Assembly: GCA_017745075.1 (NCBI GenBank)
Contig: JAGIAD010000029.1
Location: 620,001-684,000 of the forward strand
Reading direction: 5' to 3'
DNA length: 64,000 nt
Origin: Sphingobacteriaceae bacterium
GTDB lineage: Bacteria; Bacteroidota; Bacteroidia; Sphingobacteriales; Sphingobacteriaceae
Shown: piece after piece, positions 16,917 to 25,979 of the stretch
Layout: every line of letters begins with the position of its first letter
Numbering within the stretch: position 1 is the first letter of the stretch
Position numbers and translations under genes: made by a program
The notes under the pieces: model-generated
What the model was told of the DNA's origin: nothing
The model's database searches: none
What the model saw: only the letters and a program-made list of their open reading frames with translations

Positions 16917-17037
16917 TAAACCAACCAAAAAAACACTAATCTGATCAATATCATTTACTTTACTGCTACACTCTAAAGATAATTTCTCAGGTTGAAATTG
17001 ATTTTTTAAGGAACGACATTAAAACTAACCTTGTTTA

Positions 17038-17670
17038 TTATAAATACGCCCAATCAATAATCTGTTTAAGGGTTTTCTTTATTTCTCGCTGCCCTTCCAG
17101 CTCATTGAGATCAACACCACACATTGTTTCACCACTCATCTTCGCCTGCAATGTTAAGTAATAAATGCCGCCGATCAACAGCGCTCCTATAGCCCTTATA
17201 TTTTTATCTTTTGTTTTAAAATGATCATCAATAACCTTTGTGAAGAGCATTTCACCAAGTCGTTCACGCTCCTTATTCAGTTCCTTTAACGGTTTAAGGT
17301 CCTGGCTTAGTCCCCAGTTGATAATTCTGCGCATTTCCTCATTGCCCATGAGTGCATCAAACTGCTGTTCGACTAAAGCATAGGCAGCCTTTTTTCCAAA
17401 ATCCTTTTTGCTCTCCTCAACAATATCTTCAATGTAATCAAGACTCACTCTCCAATAGTCCCTGCTGTTCAAATAATCCCTTACCAGATTTTCTATACCT
17501 CCAAAGTATAAATAGATTAGTTTTCGATTAACGTCAGCTTTTTTTGCAACATTGGTGGGATTAAGACCAGTAAAACCCTCTTTTTTCAAAATACTGCCTA
17601 CTGCATTCAGTAACTTCATTTTGGTGCGTTCTTTATCCCTGATTGGACCGCTCGTAATTTTTCTAGGCAT
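17038..17670 (-). CDS. TetR-family transcriptional regulator
   Basis: A 210-residue regulator. The N-terminal helix-turn-helix spans about residues 15-60 (AVGSILKKEGFTGLNPTNVA then DVNRKLIYLYFGGIENLVRDYL), with the classic TetR YxYF(x)xKxxL-like recognition helix. The rest is the variable ligand-binding domain. It lies between mobC and the giant methylase/helicase gene, convergent with mobC. Its own upstream region (17671-17772) shows no phased-repeat box. It is one candidate controller of the element, but TetR proteins usually bind inverted rather than 10-bp direct repeats. Confidence 0.85.
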   Translation of the reverse strand: MPRKITSGPIRDKERTKMKLLNAVGSILKKEGFTGLNPTNVAKKADVNRKLIYLYFGGIENLVRDYLNSRDYWRVSLDYIEDIVEESKKDFGKKAAYALVEQQFDALMGNEEMRRIINWGLSQDLKPLKELNKERERLGEMLFTKVIDDHFKTKDKNIRAIGALLIGGIYYLTLQAKMSGETMCGVDLNELEGQREIKKTLKQIIDWAYL

Positions 17671-17772
17671 ATTGTAGCTCGTAAGTCATAAAAGCAATTT
17701 GCAATTTTTTAATTTATTTTTCAAAGTAATTCTGGTTTTACCGATCTGTGCTTTAAACAATTGTCAACTTTA

Positions 17773-20700
17773 TCAAAACCTCATTTTTGGAATAGGCATA
17801 TCGCTCTTCGCCGCGATTACATCGCTATCTTCCAATCTTAATGCTTTACTATTATTTTCTTTTTCCTCAACTGATGTAATTGATAATTGTATTTTGCGGT
17901 CTATTGCTAACAGTTCTGTTTTTAAAACCAGCAAAGCACTCTCCTTTGGCCATAAACCATTTACTAATTTATCAAGAACAGCTATATCCTTTTGGATGTT
18001 GCTGATATTCTCTTTCTCCTGATCAATAAAACCTGGAATTTTTTGTAGAGCATTGAGAAAGTTTGCTGCTGCAAGCTTAGGATCAGAAGCTATCTGGCCT
18101 TTATTATAGGTATATTTATAGTTGCTTTCACCTTGCACAAAAAAGCGGTTAAATTCCTTTTCAGCCCCGTCCTTCTCCCAAACCTCTGTCTTTACCAAAA
18201 GCCTAAACCCGTACAATGTACCGATATCCTGATATTCGCCTCCTGTATGGGCCTTGTCAGAGATTTCATTTAATTTTGATCCAATCATGTTTACATCTGC
18301 CCTTGACGGTAAATCAATCAGACTGACAGGATTTAATATCGTACCGTCTTTTTCTCTCTTGACATTTTTTTGAAAATTATCCCAATCAAGATTCATTCTG
18401 TCTAATTTCGTTTGAGCACTTTCTAATGAACGTATTAAACTATCAAGTTTGAATTTGGATGAGAATTTAGAACGGTTAAAAGTCTGCTTCTCACTTTCAA
18501 GTCCTGCTATCTGTTTTTCAAGTTTTGCTTTATCAAGCAGATCTGTATTACCGGAAAGAATTGCTACATATTCAGAAAAACTCATTCCAGACTGCTCGTC
18601 CATACTGCCTTCATCAATGGTACGTTTTCCGAGATTATTACTTTTTAACTGATCTATAAATAATTGCTTATTGAAAAGCAGGTTGAATTTATATGCATCT
18701 AGCGATTTTTCGACTGCATAAATAATCACATCAACTTTATTGTTCGCAAAGAATTTCGCTATTTCATTTCCCTTGCGGATCGCCCTCCCATCGCGCTGGG
18801 CAAGATCGCTTGGCCTCCAGGGTGTATCTAAATGGTGGACGGCAACTGCCCTTTTTTGAGCATTTACACCTGTACCGAGCATGTCGGTTGAACCAAACAG
18901 CACACGGATTTTACCCTCATTCATCCATTGGATAAACTCTTTGCGCTGCCTGTCATTCTTCGCTTCCTGGATAAACCGGATTTCATGTGCAGGGATATGA
19001 TATTCTTCAACAAGTTTTCGCTTGATTTCCGAATATATATTCCATACCCCCGGCTTATAAGTCCCCAGATCGGAGAACACAAACTGAGTCCCTTTTTGCG
19101 CATCGAATTTTTTATAATATCTAGCTATGTTAGCTGCACAATGTGAAGCCTTGTTATCAGGATGGTCTTTATAAAGCGGACTGATCAGCCTCATGTCGAG
19201 CGACATCTTACGGGCATAGTCCGTAGCAATTAACATCTTGGCTTTTTCTTCCCTAGGGGACAAGGGCGGCCTTCCTAAAAGTTCTGCATCACCACTTTTG
19301 GCAAATTCCGTCAGTTTTTGAATGAAGTCCTGCTGCTCGGGAGTTGGCGGAATATGATAAAGGCTTTCATTTTTCTCCGGTCGGTCAATCCCGATATCTT
19401 TTGCTGTCCTGTAATCAGTAATTTCAGAATAGAACTGCGCCAGTTCCGGTACTTTAATGAAATAACGAAAGCGCTCCTTCATTACTATGTTATTGGCAAC
19501 TGAAAACTCGTAGTCGGTGGTTTTCCTCGCATAAATAGCTGCCCACGCATCAAAGCAGGTAATCCCCTGTTTTTCCAGTGCTTTCGGCCGCAGATATTTA
19601 AACAGCAGATATAATTCTGTAAGGGAATTACTAATGGTTGTGCCAGAAAGAAAGGTCGCGCCCAAATCTTTTCCACTTCGTTCCTGAATGGTACGGAGTG
19701 CAAAAAGAAGGTTAAGAGCTTTTTGACTTCCAGACATATTGCCCAGCCCTGCTACCCGTTCATGACGGGTATTGAAAATCAGATTTTTAAAGCGATGGCT
19801 TTCATCTACGAAGAGATGATCAATACCCATCATCTTAAAGTCAACGACATCGTCCTTCCGATTTTCTATATCGTATTCCAATGTTTTGAGCTTGACTTCA
19901 AGGTTTTTCTTTCTAACCTGTACACCTTTGAGCATCGCTCCTGAAACTTCTTTGCCCTGTGCCTTTAATGCGTCGAGGTTGTCATCCACACTTTGTAGTT
20001 CTGCTTCCAGAATTTCCTTTTGTAATTCAGGCGATTGTGGGATCATGCCGAACTGGTCATGTGTCAGAATCACACAGTCCCAGTCATTGTTTTTAATGTC
20101 GCCAAAAATCCGTTGTCGCTTCTGGGGCGTAAAATCATCTTTCCCTGGATACAGGATCTTTGCGAATGGATAGGCTGTACGATAAGTTTCTGCGATCTCA
20201 TGTACATTGGCCTTCAGGCCAATAATCATAGGCTTGTGAACAAGCCCTAATCGTTTCATCTCCTGGGCAGCCGTACACATAATCAGGGTTTTTCCGGCTC
20301 CGACTTCGTGATCGCAGATAGCGCCATTATTCAGCTTAATCATCCAGACCGCATCTTTCTGGCTCGGATAAAGGTCATCTATTCCGAGGCCGTGCCTATC
20401 AAGGCCTGGAAAAGCCTGGTGACTTCCATCGTATTGCGGGCGAACAAAACAATTAAAAGTGTCGTTATATTTGTCGGTAAGATCTTTTTTAAACTCATGA
20501 GCCTGAGAATGCAGCCAGTCGGTGAACGCAGTTCGTATCTCATCTATCTTAGTGTTGGCCATTTGTATGGCTTCCATATCGCGAACAGTAACCTCCTGGT
20601 CACCTACCGTTACTTTTTTGGTAATATTCGGCGTGGTATTTACCAGTGCATTTCTAAATAATGTAATACCATCAAATGTCCTGCTCTCCGACTTAACAGC

Positions 20701-23184
20701 ATATTTTTCAGTGATAATGATATTTTTTTTATCGCATTTAACCGTAAAATCGTCGCTGCTTTCCGAGTACTGAATACGCACTTCGGTATCGAACAAATGC
20801 GTAGCGAAACGGTTATAGGTCTCTGTCGAAATCCACCTTTCCCCAAGATTAAAGTCAAGTTCTTCAAATTCGATCCTTTGTGGCTTCGAGTCTTCAAGGA
20901 CTTTATAACTTTCCAACGCTTTTTTATCATCAGGGTAGCTTTCAAGGTACTTTTTAACCTTCTCTGCTTTTTCAACGACATTTCCTGATACCCATTTCTC
21001 GGCGATCTCATAGCCATTTTCCAAAGGATTATAATAGATACGTTCTTCCAATGCGAGCTTCAAATCATCAGCTGACATATTGCTGATCCGGGACATATAC
21101 CCCAGGTGAACATATCCGTATTGGTTTAAGCTTGCTGCCAATGCCTCATCAGGATTATCAGTTACTACACTTGATGTAGGAAAGCTAACGGGATGGTCAA
21201 AAATATCTGCCTTGTGTACAATCCCCCCCACCACACGTTCCAGATATGGGATTTCCTTTCCTGCACTGTCGGTTTTTATGAGCTTGATATTTTCACCATC
21301 GTTAAGGTTTCCATATCTTTTTATAAATGCATCGTAAGATTTATTTAGTTGCTCTCTCTCGTGCTTATGTTCAGTTTGCAGCTCCGCTTCTTTCTGATAT
21401 AAATCGCTATAGATATCACGCAAAGAAATGTAGGCTTCAGCCCTGGCTTTTTGTACGGGCGATAGTCGTAAAGGGTGAAAAACCGCCGAAGTTTTCTCCC
21501 TGTTTATCAGCCTTAAGTAGCCCACAAACCCCTTTTCAACCACAAGACAATCATTCCGATGGAAAGGAAGTAATTCTTTAGAATAGCTTGCAGGTTCCGG
21601 AAGAGGGGCAGTTATGTCATTTGATGTTTCGGATATATCCTGTTCTTCTGTTCCTGAAAATAGATCAGCAACAATTTCCTTCTTGCCTTTCGACCCATCT
21701 TTTGCCACTATTTGCGAACTATCCGCAAAAGGTGATGGAAGATTACTAAAGAGATCGGGCTGCTGTAACTTGGTTGTTTTCTTTCGATTTACCGGTTTCC
21801 TGTTTGCTTTAACAACGGGAGCCGGAATAATCAGATCTACTCCATCATCCAAAAAGTCAAATAGGCTCAATTGCTTTTCCTCATTTCCTGTATTATCATT
21901 AAGCGAAGAAAAGGCATATGGTTCCAACGTTTCTTTCTTTGTAACAGGCTCGTTGTTTGGCGGTCTGGATGTTTGCGCTATCGGAATTTCAGGAAGAGAA
22001 GCTTTCTTACCATTGTATAGCCCAATATCCAAATGAACAGAAAAGTCTTCGGTTAGCTGTCTCTTTACACCTGCAGCAATTCCATCAATACCACCTTCGT
22101 GTTCATAAATAATGGTGGGCTTGCCGTACTGGTCCGTACCCATATAGGATCTTGTATGGATCACCAACGCAGGGTTATCCAGGTAAAGATTTTTAGACAT
22201 CCTTTCCGGAGTGGTCACCGTTTGACAAAATGCTTCTTCACGTTCGGATAGGATTCTTTTATCAATCCTTTTTTGCAAAACAATAAGGTCACTTCCCACA
22301 TCGGTGCCCGCATAATCGCTAAAAAGATTATTTGGCAACCTGATTGCAGACAAGAGTTTATGCTCCCTCATTAATTCCGCGCGAATAGCGAGATTGGATG
22401 GACTGTTCAGGACACCCTGGGAAGTAATAAAGGCCAGGATACCGCCATTACGCAGCATGTCTGCACCCTTTAAAAAAAAGTAATTATGTACACTTCGTGC
22501 AGCTTGCATCCGCGCAGTATCCTTGCCTCTTGAATAAGACAGGTCAAATACCGAAGTTTCACCAAAAGGAATGTTACTTGCGACAACGTCGTAGCTATTT
22601 TTTTCATTCTCGGCTATTTCTTCAAATCCGCTTACATAAATCCTCGTCTCAGGGTAAATCTGTTGTAAAACCTTACCTGTTAGAAGATCTTTTTCGTATG
22701 CCGTAAGAGTAAGTGGACGGTCAACCTGAAAGGATTCAATAAATGATCCGATTCCTGCTGAGGGCTCCAGAAATTTTTCAATGTATATTCCACTTTCTCG
22801 CAGAGCTCCGGAAATAGCATCAACAATTGGAGGCGGGGTATAAAACGCGCTCAGTACCGAACTCCGCATGCTATCAACATACCGTCGGTATTCTTTGTCA
22901 TCTGCTGAATTTTCTTTTATTAGCTGATGGAGCTGTCGGGTAAGCGGAAATAAACCATGATCATTCTTTCTCCAATGATTGATGTCTGTTTCATCCTCGA
23001 TCGGATTAAGCACAAATTTCAGCCCTCCAAACCCACGGTACTGCATCAATAGCAGTTGCTGTCCTACGGATGCCTTTCTTTTTTCTTTTTCGAGCTTAAA
23101 TGCGATTTCTAGGGCTTCAATATTCCATCGTAAATGGTCACGCTTACTAAAGCCCATTCCCTTCAATCCAGATTTGAATGGCAC
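17773..23184 (-). CDS. Giant N6-DNA-methylase/SNF2-type helicase polyvalent protein
   Basis: An 1803-residue protein. An N-terminal adenine methyltransferase module shows the SAM-binding segment FLEPSAGIGSFIESF (about residues 140-154) and the catalytic-type motif SNIPF (about 202-206, in place of NPPY/F). A variable, basic linker follows (about 420-560). The C-terminal half is a superfamily 2 helicase: DHEVGAGKT (about 955-963), LFVDESHRFKN (about 1125-1135) and the motif V-VI block GTGVNAQKR...RPSDLAQRDGRAIRKGN (about 1430-1475). Similar methylase-helicase fusions are common on Bacteroidota ICEs and resemble phage P1 DarB-type anti-restriction proteins. Its start overlaps the DUF1896 gene by 38 bp. 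Confidence 0.88.
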   Translation of the reverse strand: MPFKSGLKGMGFSKRDHLRWNIEALEIAFKLEKEKRKASVGQQLLLMQYRGFGGLKFVLNPIEDETDINHWRKNDHGLFPLTRQLHQLIKENSADDKEYRRYVDSMRSSVLSAFYTPPPIVDAISGALRESGIYIEKFLEPSAGIGSFIESFQVDRPLTLTAYEKDLLTGKVLQQIYPETRIYVSGFEEIAENEKNSYDVVASNIPFGETSVFDLSYSRGKDTARMQAARSVHNYFFLKGADMLRNGGILAFITSQGVLNSPSNLAIRAELMREHKLLSAIRLPNNLFSDYAGTDVGSDLIVLQKRIDKRILSEREEAFCQTVTTPERMSKNLYLDNPALVIHTRSYMGTDQYGKPTIIYEHEGGIDGIAAGVKRQLTEDFSVHLDIGLYNGKKASLPEIPIAQTSRPPNNEPVTKKETLEPYAFSSLNDNTGNEEKQLSLFDFLDDGVDLIIPAPVVKANRKPVNRKKTTKLQQPDLFSNLPSPFADSSQIVAKDGSKGKKEIVADLFSGTEEQDISETSNDITAPLPEPASYSKELLPFHRNDCLVVEKGFVGYLRLINREKTSAVFHPLRLSPVQKARAEAYISLRDIYSDLYQKEAELQTEHKHEREQLNKSYDAFIKRYGNLNDGENIKLIKTDSAGKEIPYLERVVGGIVHKADIFDHPVSFPTSSVVTDNPDEALAASLNQYGYVHLGYMSRISNMSADDLKLALEERIYYNPLENGYEIAEKWVSGNVVEKAEKVKKYLESYPDDKKALESYKVLEDSKPQRIEFEELDFNLGERWISTETYNRFATHLFDTEVRIQYSESSDDFTVKCDKKNIIITEKYAVKSESRTFDGITLFRNALVNTTPNITKKVTVGDQEVTVRDMEAIQMANTKIDEIRTAFTDWLHSQAHEFKKDLTDKYNDTFNCFVRPQYDGSHQAFPGLDRHGLGIDDLYPSQKDAVWMIKLNNGAICDHEVGAGKTLIMCTAAQEMKRLGLVHKPMIIGLKANVHEIAETYRTAYPFAKILYPGKDDFTPQKRQRIFGDIKNNDWDCVILTHDQFGMIPQSPELQKEILEAELQSVDDNLDALKAQGKEVSGAMLKGVQVRKKNLEVKLKTLEYDIENRKDDVVDFKMMGIDHLFVDESHRFKNLIFNTRHERVAGLGNMSGSQKALNLLFALRTIQERSGKDLGATFLSGTTISNSLTELYLLFKYLRPKALEKQGITCFDAWAAIYARKTTDYEFSVANNIVMKERFRYFIKVPELAQFYSEITDYRTAKDIGIDRPEKNESLYHIPPTPEQQDFIQKLTEFAKSGDAELLGRPPLSPREEKAKMLIATDYARKMSLDMRLISPLYKDHPDNKASHCAANIARYYKKFDAQKGTQFVFSDLGTYKPGVWNIYSEIKRKLVEEYHIPAHEIRFIQEAKNDRQRKEFIQWMNEGKIRVLFGSTDMLGTGVNAQKRAVAVHHLDTPWRPSDLAQRDGRAIRKGNEIAKFFANNKVDVIIYAVEKSLDAYKFNLLFNKQLFIDQLKSNNLGKRTIDEGSMDEQSGMSFSEYVAILSGNTDLLDKAKLEKQIAGLESEKQTFNRSKFSSKFKLDSLIRSLESAQTKLDRMNLDWDNFQKNVKREKDGTILNPVSLIDLPSRADVNMIGSKLNEISDKAHTGGEYQDIGTLYGFRLLVKTEVWEKDGAEKEFNRFFVQGESNYKYTYNKGQIASDPKLAAANFLNALQKIPGFIDQEKENISNIQKDIAVLDKLVNGLWPKESALLVLKTELLAIDRKIQLSITSVEEKENNSKALRLEDSDVIAAKSDMPIPKMRF

Positions 23185-23581
23185 CCGTTAGTTCCGTATA
23201 AAGTATTTGGAACTCCGGGCTATCGGCGAATTCCACACTTAAATGGAACTGCGCGAAAACAGGCTCGCAAACATCCAGCATTTTTAATGCAAACGGCCTT
23301 AGTTCCTCATCAGCCATAAGGGAATCAAATTCCCTGCATACAACATTAAAAACCGTATCGAATTTCGAGAAATGAAGATTTTCAAATAAAATGTACTCCG
23401 CAATCTCCAAACATACTTCCGGAGAATTACCCGATCTGAAAGCTCCTTCATAGGATGACGCGGCCAATTGGGACCGGCGGCTAATAAATGCTCTATTTCC
23501 TGACAATTCAGGAAAACTGATTGTAAGTAATTCCTTTAGCCTTAATGTAAAGTACGATAGATCAATTCCTTTTGTGCCCAT
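23147..23581 (-). CDS. DUF1896-family protein
   Basis: A 144-residue soluble protein. The pattern LSYFTLRLKELLTISFPEL, then NRAFISRRSQLAASSYEGA, then LHFSKFDTVFNVV fits the DUF1896 family found beside topB and large helicases in Bacteroidota conjugative elements. The function is unknown. It is the first gene of a two-gene unit and overlaps the methylase/helicase start by 38 bp, so the two proteins are probably made in fixed ratio and may act together. Its promoter carries a three-block phased-repeat box (23605-23670). Confidence 0.85.
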   Translation of the reverse strand: MGTKGIDLSYFTLRLKELLTISFPELSGNRAFISRRSQLAASSYEGAFRSGNSPEVCLEIAEYILFENLHFSKFDTVFNVVCREFDSLMADEELRPFALKMLDVCEPVFAQFHLSVEFADSPEFQILYTELTGAIQIWIEGNGL

Positions 23582-23604
23582 AGGTTATATTTTTATTGGA
23601 AAAA

Positions 23605-23670
23605 CCAAGGTGGGCGTATTTAACCTGATATTTTAGAAAGTGGCGCCTATTGGCTTTTTTTGGCATTCCA
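23605..23670 (-). promoter_or_regulatory. Predicted promoter of DUF1896-helicase unit with phased GCCAAA-type box
   Basis: On the plus strand TGGCGC (23641), TGGCTT (23651) and TGGCAT (23661) lie exactly 10 bp apart. In gene orientation the last half-site GCCACT (23639-23644) ends 26 bp before CACCTTGG (23605-23612), a two-mismatch -7 box. The DUF1896 ATG is 23 bp beyond, the same distance as at mobC, DUF3945 and the 29359 gene. Confidence 0.7.
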
Positions 23671-23832
23671 CACCACTAGTTTAATATGACGTGAATGCCG
23701 TGATCAAAGATGTTTGAGAAATTTCTAGGGATTACTTTAAAAAAGTTCAAAAAAAACTCCTGTATTTGTCATATACAGGAGTTTGATCTATCAGTTGTTA
23801 CTAGTGTCCAGATAATAATTGGCGGTCAGTAC

Positions 23833-25914
23833 CTACCGTTTTTTAGTTTTATCATTTTCAAACTCAAAGGAAGTTTCCCCGGTACCATTCAATACGATGT
23901 AAGCATCAAACTTTTTGCCTGCCTTGCTTTTCATCCCTTTTATAAGCGACGTTTTTCCTCCGGTGATTAGCTTTTCAATCTCTTTTATATCAACCTGAAC
24001 ACCACATACATTAAGAAACTGTATCCAATCGCAACTTTTATTAGAGCATTTAATGAATTTCTCCCATGCAAGTAATTGTTGACGCTTACATTTGGGACAG
24101 GTCAGCTGAAGGTAGTTTTCACCAACAATCGGGGCGTTTAGCAGTTCACTTGTAATAGAAGCAGCATAGTCTTTCATATCATTTTCAAATGTTTCTGAAC
24201 CAGCTTCCCCGGTTTCAATTTTTTGTAAAGCGAGTTCCCATTCAGCAGTCATCAATACATTAGCGATCTTTTTATCTTTTACCAGGTCATAAACCTTAAG
24301 CCCTTTCTCAGTCGGGATCAGAGATTTTTTTTCTCTTTTAATATAACCCCTGCTAAACAACGTCTCAATGATTGATGCCCTTGTTGCAGGTGTCCCAATT
24401 CCGATATTTTGTAATGCCATTCTTTCTTCCTGCATTTCAATTTCCTTTCCTGCACTCTCCATCGCGGATAAAAGCCCGGCTTCGGTATATAAAGCAGGTG
24501 GCATGGTTTTCTTTTCCAGTATCGTAGCGTTGTTTATTTTAAGTTCATGGCCCTTGTTCAATTCGGGCAGCGATTCCATATCACCTTCCTCATCCGTAAA
24601 ACTACCCTTGATCCTGCGCCAGCCTACTTCAATAATTCGGCAGCCTTTCATAATAAAGTCATTATTGAGAACCTCTAAGTTCACATCAGTTATTTCTTTT
24701 GTGCAGATTCCGCCAATGGCTTCAAGCAAGCGCAAAGCAATCATTTCATAAACTGCCTTTTCACTGTGGGAAACAGCAGAGGGAATCCGCTCAGTAATCA
24801 GCAAACCATGATGATCGGTCACTTTCAGATCATTAACAATATTTTTATTAAAACGGCCCCAGTTTACTTTCGCCACCAGCTCTTTATATTGGGGGCTTCC
24901 GCCCAAGGCGCGGATAAGATGGGGGATTTCAGGCCATACGTCTTCTGGAATATATTTACTACCCGTACGGGGGTAGGTAATGAATTTCTTTTCATAGAGG
25001 CTTTGTGCGATATTAAGCGTTTCTTCAGCGGAAAGATTCAGTTTTTTATTGGCTTCTTTTTGAAGGCCTGTGAGGTCAAACAGCAATGGAGGTTTTTCTG
25101 ACACAGTTTTCGTTTCCACGTGCGATACCGTTAAGCGCCCTTGTCTCTGAATTGACCTAAGAACCTCTTCTGCTTTTTTCTTGTCGTCGTATTTAACTTT
25201 TGAGACGCTTTTAAAATCAATAAAATCTTTTCTGTGCTCAAGCTGAATCTGCCAGTAGTTTTTTACCACAAAGCTTTCATGTTCACGGTACTTTTTGCAG
25301 ATTAATGCAAGCGTCGGTGTTTGCACCCTTCCCAGAGAATAAATACCATTCCCGGCAACGATAGTTAGCGCCTGTGACGCATTGATACCAACCAGCCAGT
25401 CTGCCCTGCTCCTGCACTTTGCCGCCTTGTACAGTCCATTAAAATCGCTTCCAGGTTTGAGATTGGCAAATCCATCCAAAATCGCCTTCTCAGTTAGTGA
25501 GCTGATCCATAAACGTTCAAAAGGTTTTTTACATTTGATATATTCATAGATATATCGAAAGATCAATTCACCCTCGCGCCCGGCATCTGTTGCCACAACA
25601 ACACTTTCACAGCGATTAACCGCTTCTTTAATAACGTTTAACTGTTTCAGGGCTCCTGAATCCGTTACATATCCTTTATCTTTTTTTATTTTCCGAACTG
25701 TCAATATAAAGGGATTTGGTATTAGGGGTAGTTGCTCTCTCTGAAATCCGGAGATTCCATAATCTTCCGGCATCGCTAAGCCAACCAGATGGCCAAAAGC
25801 CCAGGTAACACAATAATCGTTACCTGTTAAAAAGCCATCTTTTTTTTCAGTGGCCCCAAGAAGCATTGCGATTTCCCGTGCCACACTAGGTTTTTCTGCT
25901 ATTACTGCTTTCAT
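23833..25914 (-). CDS. topB: DNA topoisomerase III
   Basis: A 693-residue type IA topoisomerase that would relax or decatenate DNA during replication and transfer of the element. The Toprim domain starts MKAVIAEKPSVAREIA and holds ATDAGREGELIFRYI (about residues 108-122). The active-site tyrosine is in ITYPRTGSKYIP (about residue 312). A C-terminal zinc-ribbon-like segment has CPKCKRQ...CSNKSC (about 617-640). Length fits mobile-element TopB proteins. It follows the DUF3945 gene by 65 bp with a terminator-like hairpin in between (25938-25959), so expression may be partly attenuated. Confidence 0.92.
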   Translation of the reverse strand: MKAVIAEKPSVAREIAMLLGATEKKDGFLTGNDYCVTWAFGHLVGLAMPEDYGISGFQREQLPLIPNPFILTVRKIKKDKGYVTDSGALKQLNVIKEAVNRCESVVVATDAGREGELIFRYIYEYIKCKKPFERLWISSLTEKAILDGFANLKPGSDFNGLYKAAKCRSRADWLVGINASQALTIVAGNGIYSLGRVQTPTLALICKKYREHESFVVKNYWQIQLEHRKDFIDFKSVSKVKYDDKKKAEEVLRSIQRQGRLTVSHVETKTVSEKPPLLFDLTGLQKEANKKLNLSAEETLNIAQSLYEKKFITYPRTGSKYIPEDVWPEIPHLIRALGGSPQYKELVAKVNWGRFNKNIVNDLKVTDHHGLLITERIPSAVSHSEKAVYEMIALRLLEAIGGICTKEITDVNLEVLNNDFIMKGCRIIEVGWRRIKGSFTDEEGDMESLPELNKGHELKINNATILEKKTMPPALYTEAGLLSAMESAGKEIEMQEERMALQNIGIGTPATRASIIETLFSRGYIKREKKSLIPTEKGLKVYDLVKDKKIANVLMTAEWELALQKIETGEAGSETFENDMKDYAASITSELLNAPIVGENYLQLTCPKCKRQQLLAWEKFIKCSNKSCDWIQFLNVCGVQVDIKEIEKLITGGKTSLIKGMKSKAGKKFDAYIVLNGTGETSFEFENDKTKKR

Positions 25915-25937
25915 ATCTATTTTTTACTGTATAAAAA

Positions 25938-25959
25938 AAATGCCTACTTAAAGGCATTT
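25938..25959 (-). terminator. Terminator or attenuator between DUF3945 gene and topB
   Basis: An 8-bp stem AAATGCCT/AGGCATTT with a 6-base loop. On the minus strand it follows the DUF3945 stop and is followed by a run of eight T. It may reduce readthrough into topB. Confidence 0.65.
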
Positions 25960-25979
25960 GTTGTATTTCCAAAATTTAA

